Shown piece by piece: positions 25,410 to 34,527 of a stretch of 64,000 nucleotides of DNA. The stretch is from UBA6168 sp964423205. Its GTDB lineage: Bacteria; Bacteroidota; Bacteroidia; Chitinophagales; Saprospiraceae. The DNA is taken from assembly GCA_964423205.1 (NCBI GenBank), contig CAYRDX010000011.1, forward strand, positions 1 through 64,000. The letters are read 5' to 3'. Numbering within the stretch: position 1 is the stretch's first letter; every line of letters starts with the position of its first letter. The notes beneath the pieces are model-generated. The model saw only the letters and a program-made list of their open reading frames with translations, ran no database searches and was not told the origin of the DNA. The position numbers were made by a program, and so were the translations under genes.

Positions 25410-26844
25410 TACAAAGCAACCAGTCAGTTTTCATCAGAGTGTCGATAATTATTTTGAAAAAGCTGCACCGCATACTGGTTTAGACAGAGGCCTTCTCGAC
25501 CAAATCAAGGCCTGCAGTGCCGTATATGCTATCAACTTCCCCGTTCGTCTTTTGAACAAGCAGACCGGTAAACTGGAAGTAAGAGTAGTTGAAGCTTACC
25601 GTGTGCAACACAGCCATCACCGCCTCCCGACAAAAGGTGGTATCCGTTACAGCCAGCATGTCAACCAGGGTGAAGTGCAGGCATTGGCGACCCTTATGTC
25701 GTACAAATGCGCCATCGTTGATGTGCCATTTGGAGGTGCCAAGGGTGGTGTGAAAATTAACCCCTGGGAACATACCACAGAAGAACTCGAACGCATCACT
25801 CGCCGCTATACTTATGAATTGGTTAGGCGCAATTTCATCGGTGCTTCCATCGACGTACCAGCGCCCGACTATGGTACAGGTCCACGTGAAATGGCCTGGA
25901 TTTATGACACCTACCGCACACTTCGTGAAAACGAGTTGGATGCTGCAGGCTGTGTTACAGGTAAGCCAGTTTGCCAGTTTGGTATCAACGGCCGTAACGA
26001 AGCTACAGGTAGAGGTGTATTTTATGGACTTCGTGAAGCCTGTAATTACGAGGCTGACATGAAAAAGCTCGGTTTGGGCAAAGGTATTGGTGGCAAGACC
26101 ATGATCATCCAGGGTTTGGGTAATGTTGGTTCTTTTACCGGTTCAATTTCGCAGGACGAAGGTGATGTCAAGATCATTGGTGTGGGTGAATACGAAGGTG
26201 CCATTTATAAAGAAGACGGTATCGACATCCACAAACTTCTCGAAATCAGAAAGGAGACCAAGTCAATCCTGAATTATCCCGGTGCTCAGATTTTCCCAAA
26301 AGAGGAGCGCTCCAAAATTCTGGAAATGCCCTGCGATATTCTGGTGCCCGCAGCTTTGGAGAATCAAATTACGTATGAAAATGTCGACAGGATTAAGGCC
26401 AAAATTATTGGAGAAGCTGCTAACGGTCCGATAACGTCAGATGCCGAAAAGATTCTCTTGAAGAAGGGAGTACTCATTGTCCCTGACTTGTACATCAACG
26501 CAGGTGGTGTGACAGTTTCCTATTTTGAGTGGTTGAAAAACCTGTCTCACATGCGTTTTGGCAGGATGGACAAACGTTTTCATCAGACTTCTATCGAAAA
26601 TGTTCTGCATCTCATTGAAGATTCCACCAAGCATAAGATTGACATCAACAAATTCAACGACATTGCCAAAGGTGCGGATGAAATTGACCTGGTACGTTCC
26701 GGACTGGAAGAAACCATGATAACCTCCTACCTGGATATTCATGAAATTGCGCAGCAAAAATCTCTCGACTTGAGGACTGCAGCCTTCGTAAGTGCGGTAC
26801 AGAAAATTGGAAATGACTACTTGTCTATGGGCATTTTCCCATAA
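25402..26844 (+). CDS. Glu/Leu/Phe/Val dehydrogenase (glutamate dehydrogenase)
   Basis: A 480-residue amino-acid dehydrogenase. VDVPFGGAKGGVKINP (around residue 108) is the substrate-binding signature with the active-site lysine, DVPAPDYGTGPREMAW follows, and IQGLGNVGSF is the NAD(P)-binding Rossmann loop. It interconverts glutamate and 2-oxoglutarate plus ammonia. The ATG at 25402 lies inside the last codons of ccmD; the longer frame from 25300 is an overlap artefact. Cofactor preference cannot be told. It would recycle ammonia from amino-acid breakdown. Confidence 0.93.
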   Translation: MSSTKQPVSFHQSVDNYFEKAAPHTGLDRGLLDQIKACSAVYAINFPVRLLNKQTGKLEVRVVEAYRVQHSHHRLPTKGGIRYSQHVNQGEVQALATLMSYKCAIVDVPFGGAKGGVKINPWEHTTEELERITRRYTYELVRRNFIGASIDVPAPDYGTGPREMAWIYDTYRTLRENELDAAGCVTGKPVCQFGINGRNEATGRGVFYGLREACNYEADMKKLGLGKGIGGKTMIIQGLGNVGSFTGSISQDEGDVKIIGVGEYEGAIYKEDGIDIHKLLEIRKETKSILNYPGAQIFPKEERSKILEMPCDILVPAALENQITYENVDRIKAKIIGEAANGPITSDAEKILLKKGVLIVPDLYINAGGVTVSYFEWLKNLSHMRFGRMDKRFHQTSIENVLHLIEDSTKHKIDINKFNDIAKGADEIDLVRSGLEETMITSYLDIHEIAQQKSLDLRTAAFVSAVQKIGNDYLSMGIFP

Positions 26845-26874
26845 TCAGGAATATGTGAATCAATGTTTATTTCG

Positions 26875-26908
26875 AGGTTCAGAGCAGTCCTGTTCTGAAC
26901 CTTTTTTT
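26875..26908 (+). terminator. Rho-independent terminator after glutamate dehydrogenase
   Basis: A 9-bp stem AGGTTCAGA / TCTGAACCT with a 10-nt loop is followed by six T, 31 bp after the gdh stop. Confidence 0.85.
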
Positions 26909-27135
26909 GGTTTGCCCCCCTAAAAAAGTTACTACTACAGGCAACCACCGAAATATTATTATCACCAATGCAGTTGTTGCCAAAAAGATACAGCTCGTTT
27001 TAAACCTTTCCGTTGAAGAGTAGTCCATGAAGCAACTAACTAAAATCGAATGAATGGAAAAAATTTACTCAACAGTGTTTACAGAATTGACATCCCTGCC
27101 TGAGAAATATTTTAATCAAAAATCCTAATTCTATC

Positions 27136-27933
27136 ATGAGAACAATCAAATTGTTTGCTGCTCTGGCTTCGTTTAGCCTGCTTTTATTTACTTCTTGCGA
27201 AAAGGACAATGCCCTCACCACAGAGGAACAACTCGAAACCTCTGATGAAGTAGCAACTGCCGTTGACCTGGTTGAAGACGTTGAAGAACAGGTCGACCTT
27301 GCCGTTGAACTGCGTGGAGGCGACGGTGACGGATGCCCCACCATTACTGTGACACCTGACGACAAGACTTTCCCAAGAAAGGTGGTAATTGACTATGGCG
27401 ATGGCTGCAAGGGTAAGAACGACCGTGTCAGGAAAGGAAAAATTGTTGTCACTCAATCAAAACCTATGAATGAAACAGGTGCCGTCAGAGAAGTTACTTA
27501 CGTGAAGTTTTATATCGATGATGCCAAAATCGAAGGCTCCAGAAAAGTAACCAATCAGGGTAATCATACATTCAAACACGAGATTGTATCAAAAATAACA
27601 TTCCCGGATGGTAAGGTAGTGGAAAGAAAAGCTACGCATACCTTCAAGCAGATAGCAGGTGCCGATACACCTAACATCCGTTTGGACGATGTCTTTGCCA
27701 TCACTGGTGGTTCAAATGGTGTAAACCACAAGGGAACTTCATATTCTGTTGAAATTACTAAGGCATTGATTAAGAAAAGGGCATGCCCCTGGATCGTAGC
27801 CGGTGAGAAAGTGGTAACCATGGGCGACAGGACGATGACCATTAATTATGGTGATGGAGAATGCGACCGCAAAGCCACAGCAACCCTTCCAAGCGGCGAA
27901 ACAAAAGAAATAAGATTGCACCGCTGGTGGTAA
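27136..27933 (+). CDS. Lipoprotein, unknown function
   Basis: A 265-residue lipoprotein: signal KLFAALASFSLLLFTSC with lipobox FTSC, then an acidic linker (EEQLETSDEVATAVDLVEDVEEQ). The body is beta-rich and contains two similar motifs, VVIDYGDGCKGKNDRVRKGKI and TINYGDGECDRKATATLPSGE, which look like an internal duplication, with paired cysteines. I do not recognise a named family. It would be anchored to the outer membrane or exposed at the surface. Confidence 0.75.
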   Translation: MRTIKLFAALASFSLLLFTSCEKDNALTTEEQLETSDEVATAVDLVEDVEEQVDLAVELRGGDGDGCPTITVTPDDKTFPRKVVIDYGDGCKGKNDRVRKGKIVVTQSKPMNETGAVREVTYVKFYIDDAKIEGSRKVTNQGNHTFKHEIVSKITFPDGKVVERKATHTFKQIAGADTPNIRLDDVFAITGGSNGVNHKGTSYSVEITKALIKKRACPWIVAGEKVVTMGDRTMTINYGDGECDRKATATLPSGETKEIRLHRWW

Positions 27934-27974
27934 TCAAAGTTCTGAGATTCTTTTAGATTTAATATCCTTAGAAA

Positions 27975-28002
27975 AAGAGGCTGTCCGATTGGGCAGCCTC
28001 TT
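27975..28002. terminator. Bidirectional terminator between lipoprotein gene and glnS
   Basis: Stem AAGAGGCTG / CAGCCTCTT with a 10-nt loop lies between two convergent genes. A run of A precedes it and TTC follows, so it can serve both strands. Confidence 0.7.
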
Positions 28003-28020
28003 CAGTTTACACGAAAGACC

Positions 28021-29697
28021 TTACTGACGGGAAATTTTAGCCCAGGCATCTTTCAGGGTGACTGTCCGGTTGAAAACCAACTTGTCTGAAGTTGAATCGG
28101 AATCGGGTGTGAAGTATCCCAACCTGATAAACTGGAAAGGCTCTCCTGCTTTGGCTGTAGCTAAACCCGGCTCCAGTTTGGCGTTTGGAATAACGACCAG
28201 TGAATCTGGATTCAGCAATTCTTTGAAATCGCGCTCTTCTTCAGTTGGGTCTTCCACCATTAGCAGTCGGTCATAAAGCCTGACCTCTGCGTCAATGGCA
28301 TGGTTAGCCGATACCCAGTGTATCGTGGTTTTTGGTTTAAGACCTGATTTGTCTTCACCGCTTTTTGATTCCGGGAAATAGGTACAGCGAAGCTCTGTAA
28401 CTTTTCCGCTGGCATCTTTTAATACCTCATCACATTGAATAATGTATGCGCTCTTCAGTCTTACCAATCCTCCCGGTGCCAGCCTGAAGAATTTTTTTGG
28501 TGGGTCCTCCATAAAGTCATCCTGTTCAATCCAAAGCTCGCGTGAAAACGGAATTACCCGGCTGCCACCTTCCGGATCTTCCGGATTGTTTTCAGTGGGC
28601 AGGTACTCCGTTTGTCCCTCCGGATAATTGTTTATAACGACTTTGAGCGGATCCAAAACCGCCATGGCCCGTGTTGCAATTTTATTCAAATCTTCACGCA
28701 CACAGAATTCCAGCAAACCCACATCGATGATGTTTTCCCGCTTCGCAATGCCAACCCTTTTGGCAAATTCACGGATAGCTGCTGCCGTGAAACCACGCCT
28801 GCGCATTCCGGAAATGGTAGGCATACGTGGGTCGTCCCAGCCATTTACATAATCTTCATTCACCAGTTGAAGCAGCTTGCGCTTCGACATAACGGTGTAG
28901 TTCACGTTCAGGCGGGCAAACTCATATTGCTTACTGGGGAAAATGCCCAGGTTCTCAATGCACCAGTCGTACAACTCACGGTGTGACATGAACTCAAGTG
29001 TGCAAATAGAGTGCGTAATGCGTTCGATGCTGTCGCATTGCCCATGGGCCATGTCATACAAAGGGTAAATACACCAGTTATCACCAGTGCGGTGGTGATG
29101 GGCAAATTTAATGCGATACAACACAGGGTCTCTCATAATCATATTTGGCGAAGCCATATCAATTTTGGCACGCAGCACCCGTGAACCTTCCGGAAATTCG
29201 CCTTTCCTCATTTTCTCAAACAAGTCCAGGTTTTCTTCAACACTTCTCCTGCGGTAGGGGCTATCATTACCAGGCCTCGTGGGAGTACCTTTCATTTCAG
29301 CCATTTCCTCCGCCGTACTATCGTCGACGTAAGCTTTGCCTTTTTTGATAAGGTCAACAGCGTACTGATACAACTGCTCGAAATAGTCGGAAGCATATAG
29401 AATAGCATCAGGTTCGAAACCCAGCCAGCGCACATCGCCGATGATGCTGTCCACGTATTCGGTGTCTTCGGTGACCGGGTTGGTATCATCAAAGCGCAGA
29501 TTGCATTTGCCATTGTATTTCTGGGCAAGGCCAAAGTTCAGACAAATTGACTTGGCATGACCGATATGTAAATAGCCATTAGGTTCAGGAGGGAACCGGG
29601 TATGAACCCTGCCTTCATGGGTTCCGGCTTTCAGGTCTTTTTCAATGATTTCTTCTATAAAATTCAGGGCTTCTTTCTCTATTGGCGCTGTGCTCAT
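28021..29697 (-). CDS. glnS: Glutamine--tRNA ligase
   Basis: A 558-residue class I synthetase. The HIGH motif appears in RFPPEPNGYLHIGHAKS and the KMSKS-equivalent as YTVMSKRKLLQLV. DGWDDPRMPTISGMRRRGFT and the C-terminal anticodon-binding beta-barrels are as in bacterial GlnRS. The frame is open to 29739, but the ATG at 29697 (MSTAPIEKE) matches the family N-terminus. It forms glutaminyl-tRNA directly. Confidence 0.97.
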   Translation of the reverse strand: MSTAPIEKEALNFIEEIIEKDLKAGTHEGRVHTRFPPEPNGYLHIGHAKSICLNFGLAQKYNGKCNLRFDDTNPVTEDTEYVDSIIGDVRWLGFEPDAILYASDYFEQLYQYAVDLIKKGKAYVDDSTAEEMAEMKGTPTRPGNDSPYRRRSVEENLDLFEKMRKGEFPEGSRVLRAKIDMASPNMIMRDPVLYRIKFAHHHRTGDNWCIYPLYDMAHGQCDSIERITHSICTLEFMSHRELYDWCIENLGIFPSKQYEFARLNVNYTVMSKRKLLQLVNEDYVNGWDDPRMPTISGMRRRGFTAAAIREFAKRVGIAKRENIIDVGLLEFCVREDLNKIATRAMAVLDPLKVVINNYPEGQTEYLPTENNPEDPEGGSRVIPFSRELWIEQDDFMEDPPKKFFRLAPGGLVRLKSAYIIQCDEVLKDASGKVTELRCTYFPESKSGEDKSGLKPKTTIHWVSANHAIDAEVRLYDRLLMVEDPTEEERDFKELLNPDSLVVIPNAKLEPGLATAKAGEPFQFIRLGYFTPDSDSTSDKLVFNRTVTLKDAWAKISRQ

Positions 29698-30084
29698 GTA
29701 AAAGTTTTTTGAATGCTGTGTCGAGGGGTTCAAAAGCAATGTAAGTCAGAATTTATGAACCGCAATAATGGTAGTCAAACGTTTACTTTTTTTGCAATGT
29801 TCGCTTTTAAGTGGAAGTCTTGACGTATAGGCAAAATTAAAGCCCGCAAATTTCTCAGAAAAAAGGAACTATAAATTCCTTTTCTCCAAAAAAAATGAGT
29901 TGATAATTGGCAATCTCAGATGTTTGAGAGACAGTATTGATAAGAAGCCTTGTTTAGGGTAATGTTAAAATGGAACTTTTTCCAACCAATATATCCATGA
30001 ATTACGTCTGACTGACCAGATAAAATCATTTGCCTGGCTGCATATTTATCCGAAATTGCAGTTTAACTGAAAACATGTTATAAT
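29698..30084. other. Divergent intergenic region, no gene seen
   Basis: About 390 bp of AT-rich DNA between glnS and the serpin gene. No repeat family member, RNA structure or ORF stands out. It should contain both promoters, but I could not find a clear TAnnTTTG box. Confidence 0.5.
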
Positions 30085-31323
30085 ATGAATAAGCTGATAG
30101 TTCCATTACTTTTGATAGCTTCCACTCTTCTTTTTGTCCAATGTGAAAAAGAGAATGTTTCTCCTGATGCTGGGCCTACTGCCAGGTTCAGTTGCTCAGA
30201 GCATCCGGCAGTTTGTACACTGACTGCGGCTAATGGCAACTTTGCAATCGACCTGTTTAAAAAACTGCATTCTGAGGAACCCGATAATAATATTTTCATT
30301 TCTCCTTTCAGCATATCCACTGCACTTTCGATGACGGTAAACGGTGCAGCTAATAAGACCTACCAGGATATGATGCAAACCCTCCGGGTTGGCGGAATGA
30401 ACCTGGACGAGGTCAACCAATCCTATCTGACCCTTTTGGAAACCCTTCCAAACCTGGACAGAAACACGAAACTGAAACTTGCCAATTCCATCTGGTATCA
30501 ACTGGATTTCCCGGTACTTCAGACTTTCCTGAATATGGGAGCAAAATATTTTCTAAGCGAAATCCTGCCGGTTGACTTTAAGAAAACTGCCGTCGTTGGT
30601 CAAATCAATAGCTGGGTGAATGATAAAACGGAGGGTCTGATTAAAGAGGTCATCAATCAGATTGACCCGGCTACCAGACTCATGCTGATTAATGCCATTT
30701 ATTTCAATGGAACCTGGAGAACAAAATTTGAGGCTAAGAATACCCAAAAAGCCAATTTCAATACTAACAAAGGAACAGTGCAGGTGGATATGATGCATAT
30801 TCCCAAAGGTGTCTTTCCTTATTTCCAAAACGACCTGTTCCAGGCTATCGACCTGCCTTATGGCGATTCCATTTTCTCCATGACCATCCTGCTTCCAAGG
30901 GAGGGGAAATCTGTCGGAGATGTAATCAACGCGGTAAGTACCGAAAACTGGAACCAATGGCAGGGAGAATTTCGCACTCAGCAGGTTGAATTGTTCATGC
31001 CCAAATTCAAAATGAAATACGACAAGAAGCTGAAAACTACATTGACGGACATGGGTATGGGTCTTGCATTTTCAGACAATGCCGATTTCACAAAGATGGT
31101 GAACGGGGGCGGGGTGAAAATAGGGGAAGTGATTCACAAGGCTTTTGTGGAGGTCAATGAAAAAGGTACTGAAGCTGCTGCTGTTACGGTTGTGGTCATA
31201 GTAGTCACTTCTATCCCCCAGCATCCCGTTATCAATCTGAACAAACCTTTTGTCTTTGTTATCCGCGACAATAAAACCAACAGCCTGCTGTTCATGGGGA
31301 AGATGATGAATCCTTTAATGTAG
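30085..31323 (+). CDS. Serpin-family lipoprotein (serine protease inhibitor)
   Basis: A 412-residue serpin preceded by a lipoprotein signal (PLLLIASTLLFVQC, C20), so it is likely tethered in the outer membrane. Serpin landmarks are NIFISPFSISTALSMTVNGA, LMLINAIYFNGTW, and the hinge FVEVNEKGTEAAAVT before the reactive loop, which reads VVVIVVTSIPQHP. NKPFVFVIRDNKTNSLLFMGK is the serpin signature. The small-residue hinge suggests a true inhibitory serpin. The target protease cannot be told; the loop is hydrophobic, with T/S near the likely P1. Confidence 0.93.
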   Translation: MNKLIVPLLLIASTLLFVQCEKENVSPDAGPTARFSCSEHPAVCTLTAANGNFAIDLFKKLHSEEPDNNIFISPFSISTALSMTVNGAANKTYQDMMQTLRVGGMNLDEVNQSYLTLLETLPNLDRNTKLKLANSIWYQLDFPVLQTFLNMGAKYFLSEILPVDFKKTAVVGQINSWVNDKTEGLIKEVINQIDPATRLMLINAIYFNGTWRTKFEAKNTQKANFNTNKGTVQVDMMHIPKGVFPYFQNDLFQAIDLPYGDSIFSMTILLPREGKSVGDVINAVSTENWNQWQGEFRTQQVELFMPKFKMKYDKKLKTTLTDMGMGLAFSDNADFTKMVNGGGVKIGEVIHKAFVEVNEKGTEAAAVTVVVIVVTSIPQHPVINLNKPFVFVIRDNKTNSLLFMGKMMNPLM

Positions 31324-31440
31324 TTTGAATTGTTTGAAAGTAGTTTGAGGAGTTAGAATTGTTTGGTTGCATGCAACTTAGCATATTGTTACACTGAGAT
31401 TCGCTGAGAACACACTGAGGTTCGCAGAGGAATTCTAAGA
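31321..31440. repeat. Family D then family B repeat after the serpin gene
   Basis: tagtttgaattgtttgaaagtagtttg begins at the serpin stop codon. It is followed by a degenerate family B stretch (cactgagattcgctgagaacacactgagg) to about 31432. Confidence 0.6.
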
Positions 31441-31467
31441 TTCAATCGTCGGCTGTAAAGTTTTTCA

Positions 31468-31505
31468 GGACGACACATCCCTCATCCCTCATCCCTCATT
31501 CTTCT
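31468..31505. repeat. Family F repeat overlapping the 3' end of the Rep gene
   Basis: Iterated ccctcatccctcatccctcattcttc. The stop codon and about six final residues (RMRDEG) of the minus-strand Rep protein lie inside it. Other copies are near 40600-40640, 41695-41785, 53482-53530 and 56115-56162. Confidence 0.7.
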
Positions 31506-32927
31506 AAAATTGTTCTCACAATACGCCTTCACAGAATTCTCCAACAATAAAGCGTAGTTAGGCTGGTCCTTCAAATGGGCAAAAGCCAGTTCGCGCTCCT
31601 TCTGGATTCGGCGGTACTCTTTGGAGTTTTCCTTTTTGAATAACTCGTAGTCGAATTTTGGCCTGACTTGTTTGGAACTGCTTTTCTTTTCAACAACGGG
31701 GGTAGCACTTGATAGGGGTTTCACTGGTTTTTCCAGTGGAATAGGAACGGGCTTATGTTTCTTCTCCGTCAGAAGGCTTTGCTGAAACTGCATTGATGTC
31801 ATCCCCTTCGCTTTATTGCGATAATACCGTTCCGTCTCGGAAAGTTTCTTTTTCCTGTTGACTACCCGTTCGGTAAGGATAGCCAAAACACCAGGTGACT
31901 GGAATCGCCCGTTTTTTATCCATGAACCCAATGCTTTTATTTTGCCAGTTTGCGTTTGGGCATTGGTTTTACTTTCAAAAAAGTCAATCATGGCCTGAAC
32001 CAGGAAATCTTCAAAACCGCGCAATTCTGAACCCACGATCTGCTTCGGCAACTCATCCAACACGAACTTTTCATCCAGACCGTAATCGATCAATTGGTTT
32101 GCTGCCCTGGACATGGCCTCAGGTAAAGAGCTGAGGGAGCTCGATTTGGGCGCAGTAAACTTCACGGGAAGCGGCTCTGCAGTCTGCGTCTCTTCTTTTT
32201 TGCGCTTTTTCTTTTCTGAAACGTGGAATTCAATCTGGCTGATCTGTCGTCCACTTTTTCCAAACTTGTAGTCAATCTTCAAGGGAGTATGGTCGTTGAT
32301 TTCTTTTTTGGCTACATCCAGTACTTTCCTCCTGAAGTTCCTGAAGTCGGGGTATTTCTCATCTGTTCCCAACTGATGTTTCAGCGAGTCCAAACTAAAA
32401 GTGAAGTTTCCATGGCCTTTCTCGTCGAGGTTGGCGTACTGCCGGCAGAGCTGAAAAATGGCAATGGCGTATCCGCTTTTCAAACTTACCACATCTATCG
32501 ATTCACTGCGGTTAATTTTTTCCTGAAACGACGACAGGTAGGAACTTATCAGAGGCGAGAAGCCAAATTCAATCATCAAATCTCCCTCAGAACTGGATTG
32601 GAACACATACCCTGAAATCCATTGAATCCGGCTGGTCAGCGCATTCGGTTCATCTGAAGTTGTGGTGAATTTGATTTGTTTGTTTAATAGTGCAGCCAGG
32701 AAATTATCCAGCTTTTGCAGGTTCAGTTCTGGTTTTTTCGAAGAAGTAAAATCCAGAACATACAGCAGTTCGACTGCAGGCAGCTCGCAGGTGCCCTGGT
32801 TTTTATTGCTTTGGAGCAACTGCGCCAAATGCACCAATAACTTCTGCTCTTTAGCACTGAGCCTGAACCGGGCATAATGGATGTAATCGTCCAGGAAACC
32901 GGCTGGCTGGTTTTTCTTTGATTTCAT
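31482..32927 (-). CDS. Rep_3-like replication initiation protein
   Basis: A 481-residue protein whose N-terminal 240 residues resemble the Rep_3/RepB plasmid initiator fold, two winged helices: RFRLSAKEQKLLVHLAQLL, FGFSPLISSYLSSFQEKI, SGYAIAIFQLCRQYA, KYPDFRNFRRKVLDVAKKEI. A lysine-rich linker and a C-terminal region with coiled segments follow. Plasmid Rep proteins are usually 250-400 residues, so this is long. No iterons or partition genes were seen next to it. It may be a domesticated chromosomal copy or part of an integrated plasmid. The ATG at 32927 is chosen over 32993. Confidence 0.7.
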   Translation of the reverse strand: MKSKKNQPAGFLDDYIHYARFRLSAKEQKLLVHLAQLLQSNKNQGTCELPAVELLYVLDFTSSKKPELNLQKLDNFLAALLNKQIKFTTTSDEPNALTSRIQWISGYVFQSSSEGDLMIEFGFSPLISSYLSSFQEKINRSESIDVVSLKSGYAIAIFQLCRQYANLDEKGHGNFTFSLDSLKHQLGTDEKYPDFRNFRRKVLDVAKKEINDHTPLKIDYKFGKSGRQISQIEFHVSEKKKRKKEETQTAEPLPVKFTAPKSSSLSSLPEAMSRAANQLIDYGLDEKFVLDELPKQIVGSELRGFEDFLVQAMIDFFESKTNAQTQTGKIKALGSWIKNGRFQSPGVLAILTERVVNRKKKLSETERYYRNKAKGMTSMQFQQSLLTEKKHKPVPIPLEKPVKPLSSATPVVEKKSSSKQVRPKFDYELFKKENSKEYRRIQKERELAFAHLKDQPNYALLLENSVKAYCENNFRRMRDEG

Positions 32928-33115
32928 TTCTCTTTTTAAATAGGGTGGGCAAGGTAAAATTTGATGTGTACTTTTAGGTAGTGTTGGGTACACTTTTTTG
33001 GAAAAGACTGTTGCTAAAAACTATCCTGATTTCACTGAAGATCTTGTTTATATTTGCTAAGCCATCAATTTTTACGGTCCTTGGCATCAATTAAAACGCC
33101 ACAAATTATTTTTAA

Positions 33116-33235
33116 GTAATGAGTCAAAAATAAAGTTGCCAAATTGTTTTCTTAACCACTTGAAAATCAGTTGGAAAACTTTTGCCTGCTTGCCCCTTTG
33201 GGGTTGCCTTTTTACTTTTGCCTTTTTTCTAAAAC
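33116..33235. repeat. Family A repeat, short variant
   Basis: It has the conserved edge taatgagtcaaaaataaagt and cttaaccacttgaaaatcagttgg, but lacks the ttggctgttgg block and the CCCGAG palindrome. Instead it has gcccctttggggttgcc. It fills the gap before the TlpA-like gene. Confidence 0.75.
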
Positions 33236-33252
33236 ACCAAAATCCATTAATC

Positions 33253-34440
33253 ATGAAAAACCTTCTTACCCTATTCCTGCTGATTACCCTGATAAGTTCA
33301 TTGAGCAGCCAGACTATCATCAAAGGTAACATAACCTTGACTGAAGATTGGTCCGCAGAAATTTATCTTTTGGCCATTAAGGATTATAACTTTCTCCACA
33401 CTTCCACCGACCTGAACAATATAGATTCGACTCAGGTCGATGAAGAAGGAAATTTCATTTTCGTTCTAAATTCCCTGCCGTGTCACAACTGCTTGTATCG
33501 AATAGATGTTAGACCAAAGGAATGGATTGGGCCATATCTGATGTTGGGTAATAACAGAGAAAATTTTGCCCTATTCGAACTGAAGGAAAACCAGGAACTG
33601 CACATCAAAGCAAATGCAGTCAACTTTAGCCAGTCTTTTCGAATAACAAATGATGCAGAAAACTGGAGTCATGTCAAACTGCGGGCCGTACAGGAACTAT
33701 ACTATTCCGCTGTTGAACTATTTTCAGAATTTCTAACAAACACAGAGAAATGGAAACATTTGAACCTTGACTCAATTAAACAAGTTGCTTTAACTTCGTT
33801 AGGTGCCGCCCAGGATGTTAGATATTCAAAAATGAGGAAACTCATCAATCAGTCTGAGAACATTTATGACAAGGTTTATGGTCTTCTATTGCTCGACAAT
33901 ATGATAAACGATATTGACTATTACGAAAGCGTACTGAAAGGCATGGCAGGGAAATTTGAGTATCATCCCTACTTTAAGCAATTAAAAGAAAATGTAAGAA
34001 TTGCAAGAACCCTTGCGACAGGTAGCACCATCCCAAATTTGATTCTGCCAGATTCAAGCGGGCAGATGGTTGAATTATACAGTGCCGGGTCAAACCTGAT
34101 ACTGATCGATATCTGGAATTCCACGTGCGAGTTATGCAGACAGAATATCCGCCAATTTGTGAAACCACTGTACGAAAAATTTCGACACAAGGGTTTTGTG
34201 GTCTATAGTGTTTCCTTAGACGAAAACAGAGAGGAATGGATTAAAGCCATTAAAGAGGATGAAATGAACTGGATTAATGTTTTGAACGACTCTGGAGGTG
34301 AGTATGATGTGCGTAAAGTTTATAAAGTGAAAAGAGGACCTGTAGGTTACCTCTTTGATAATAAAGCGCAAAAGATCATAGCCAAAACCACATTAGACGG
34401 ACTATTGTACTTTGTGGAGAACTATTACTCAGGAAATTAG
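33253..34440 (+). CDS. TlpA-like thioredoxin-fold protein
   Basis: A 395-residue exported protein. It has a signal peptide (LLTLFLLITLISSLSSQ), an N-terminal beta domain like DUF4369 at about 20-110, and a helical middle. A C-terminal thioredoxin domain (about 250-395) has the redox pair in DIWNSTCELCRQNIRQF, and VYSVSLDENREEWIKAI follows. Such proteins are periplasmic thiol-disulfide reductases, often linked to cytochrome c maturation or starvation. The open frame from 33136 runs through a repeat, and the ATG at 33253 is the real start. Confidence 0.85.
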   Translation: MKNLLTLFLLITLISSLSSQTIIKGNITLTEDWSAEIYLLAIKDYNFLHTSTDLNNIDSTQVDEEGNFIFVLNSLPCHNCLYRIDVRPKEWIGPYLMLGNNRENFALFELKENQELHIKANAVNFSQSFRITNDAENWSHVKLRAVQELYYSAVELFSEFLTNTEKWKHLNLDSIKQVALTSLGAAQDVRYSKMRKLINQSENIYDKVYGLLLLDNMINDIDYYESVLKGMAGKFEYHPYFKQLKENVRIARTLATGSTIPNLILPDSSGQMVELYSAGSNLILIDIWNSTCELCRQNIRQFVKPLYEKFRHKGFVVYSVSLDENREEWIKAIKEDEMNWINVLNDSGGEYDVRKVYKVKRGPVGYLFDNKAQKIIAKTTLDGLLYFVENYYSGN

Positions 34441-34471
34441 TAAATGCCTTTCTTTATCTTCCAGATTTTCA

Positions 34472-34503
34472 GAGGTGACACCTTTCAAAAAGGTGTCTCC
34501 TCT
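34472..34503. terminator. Hairpin after the TlpA-like gene
   Basis: gaggtgacaccttt / aaaggtgtctcctc pair as a 14-bp stem with one mismatch and a 3-nt loop, 31 bp after the stop. A related hairpin lies at 57864-57896 after kce, so this is also a dispersed element. Confidence 0.6.
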
Positions 34504-34527
34504 CTCCACTAAAATTGAACTGAAACC

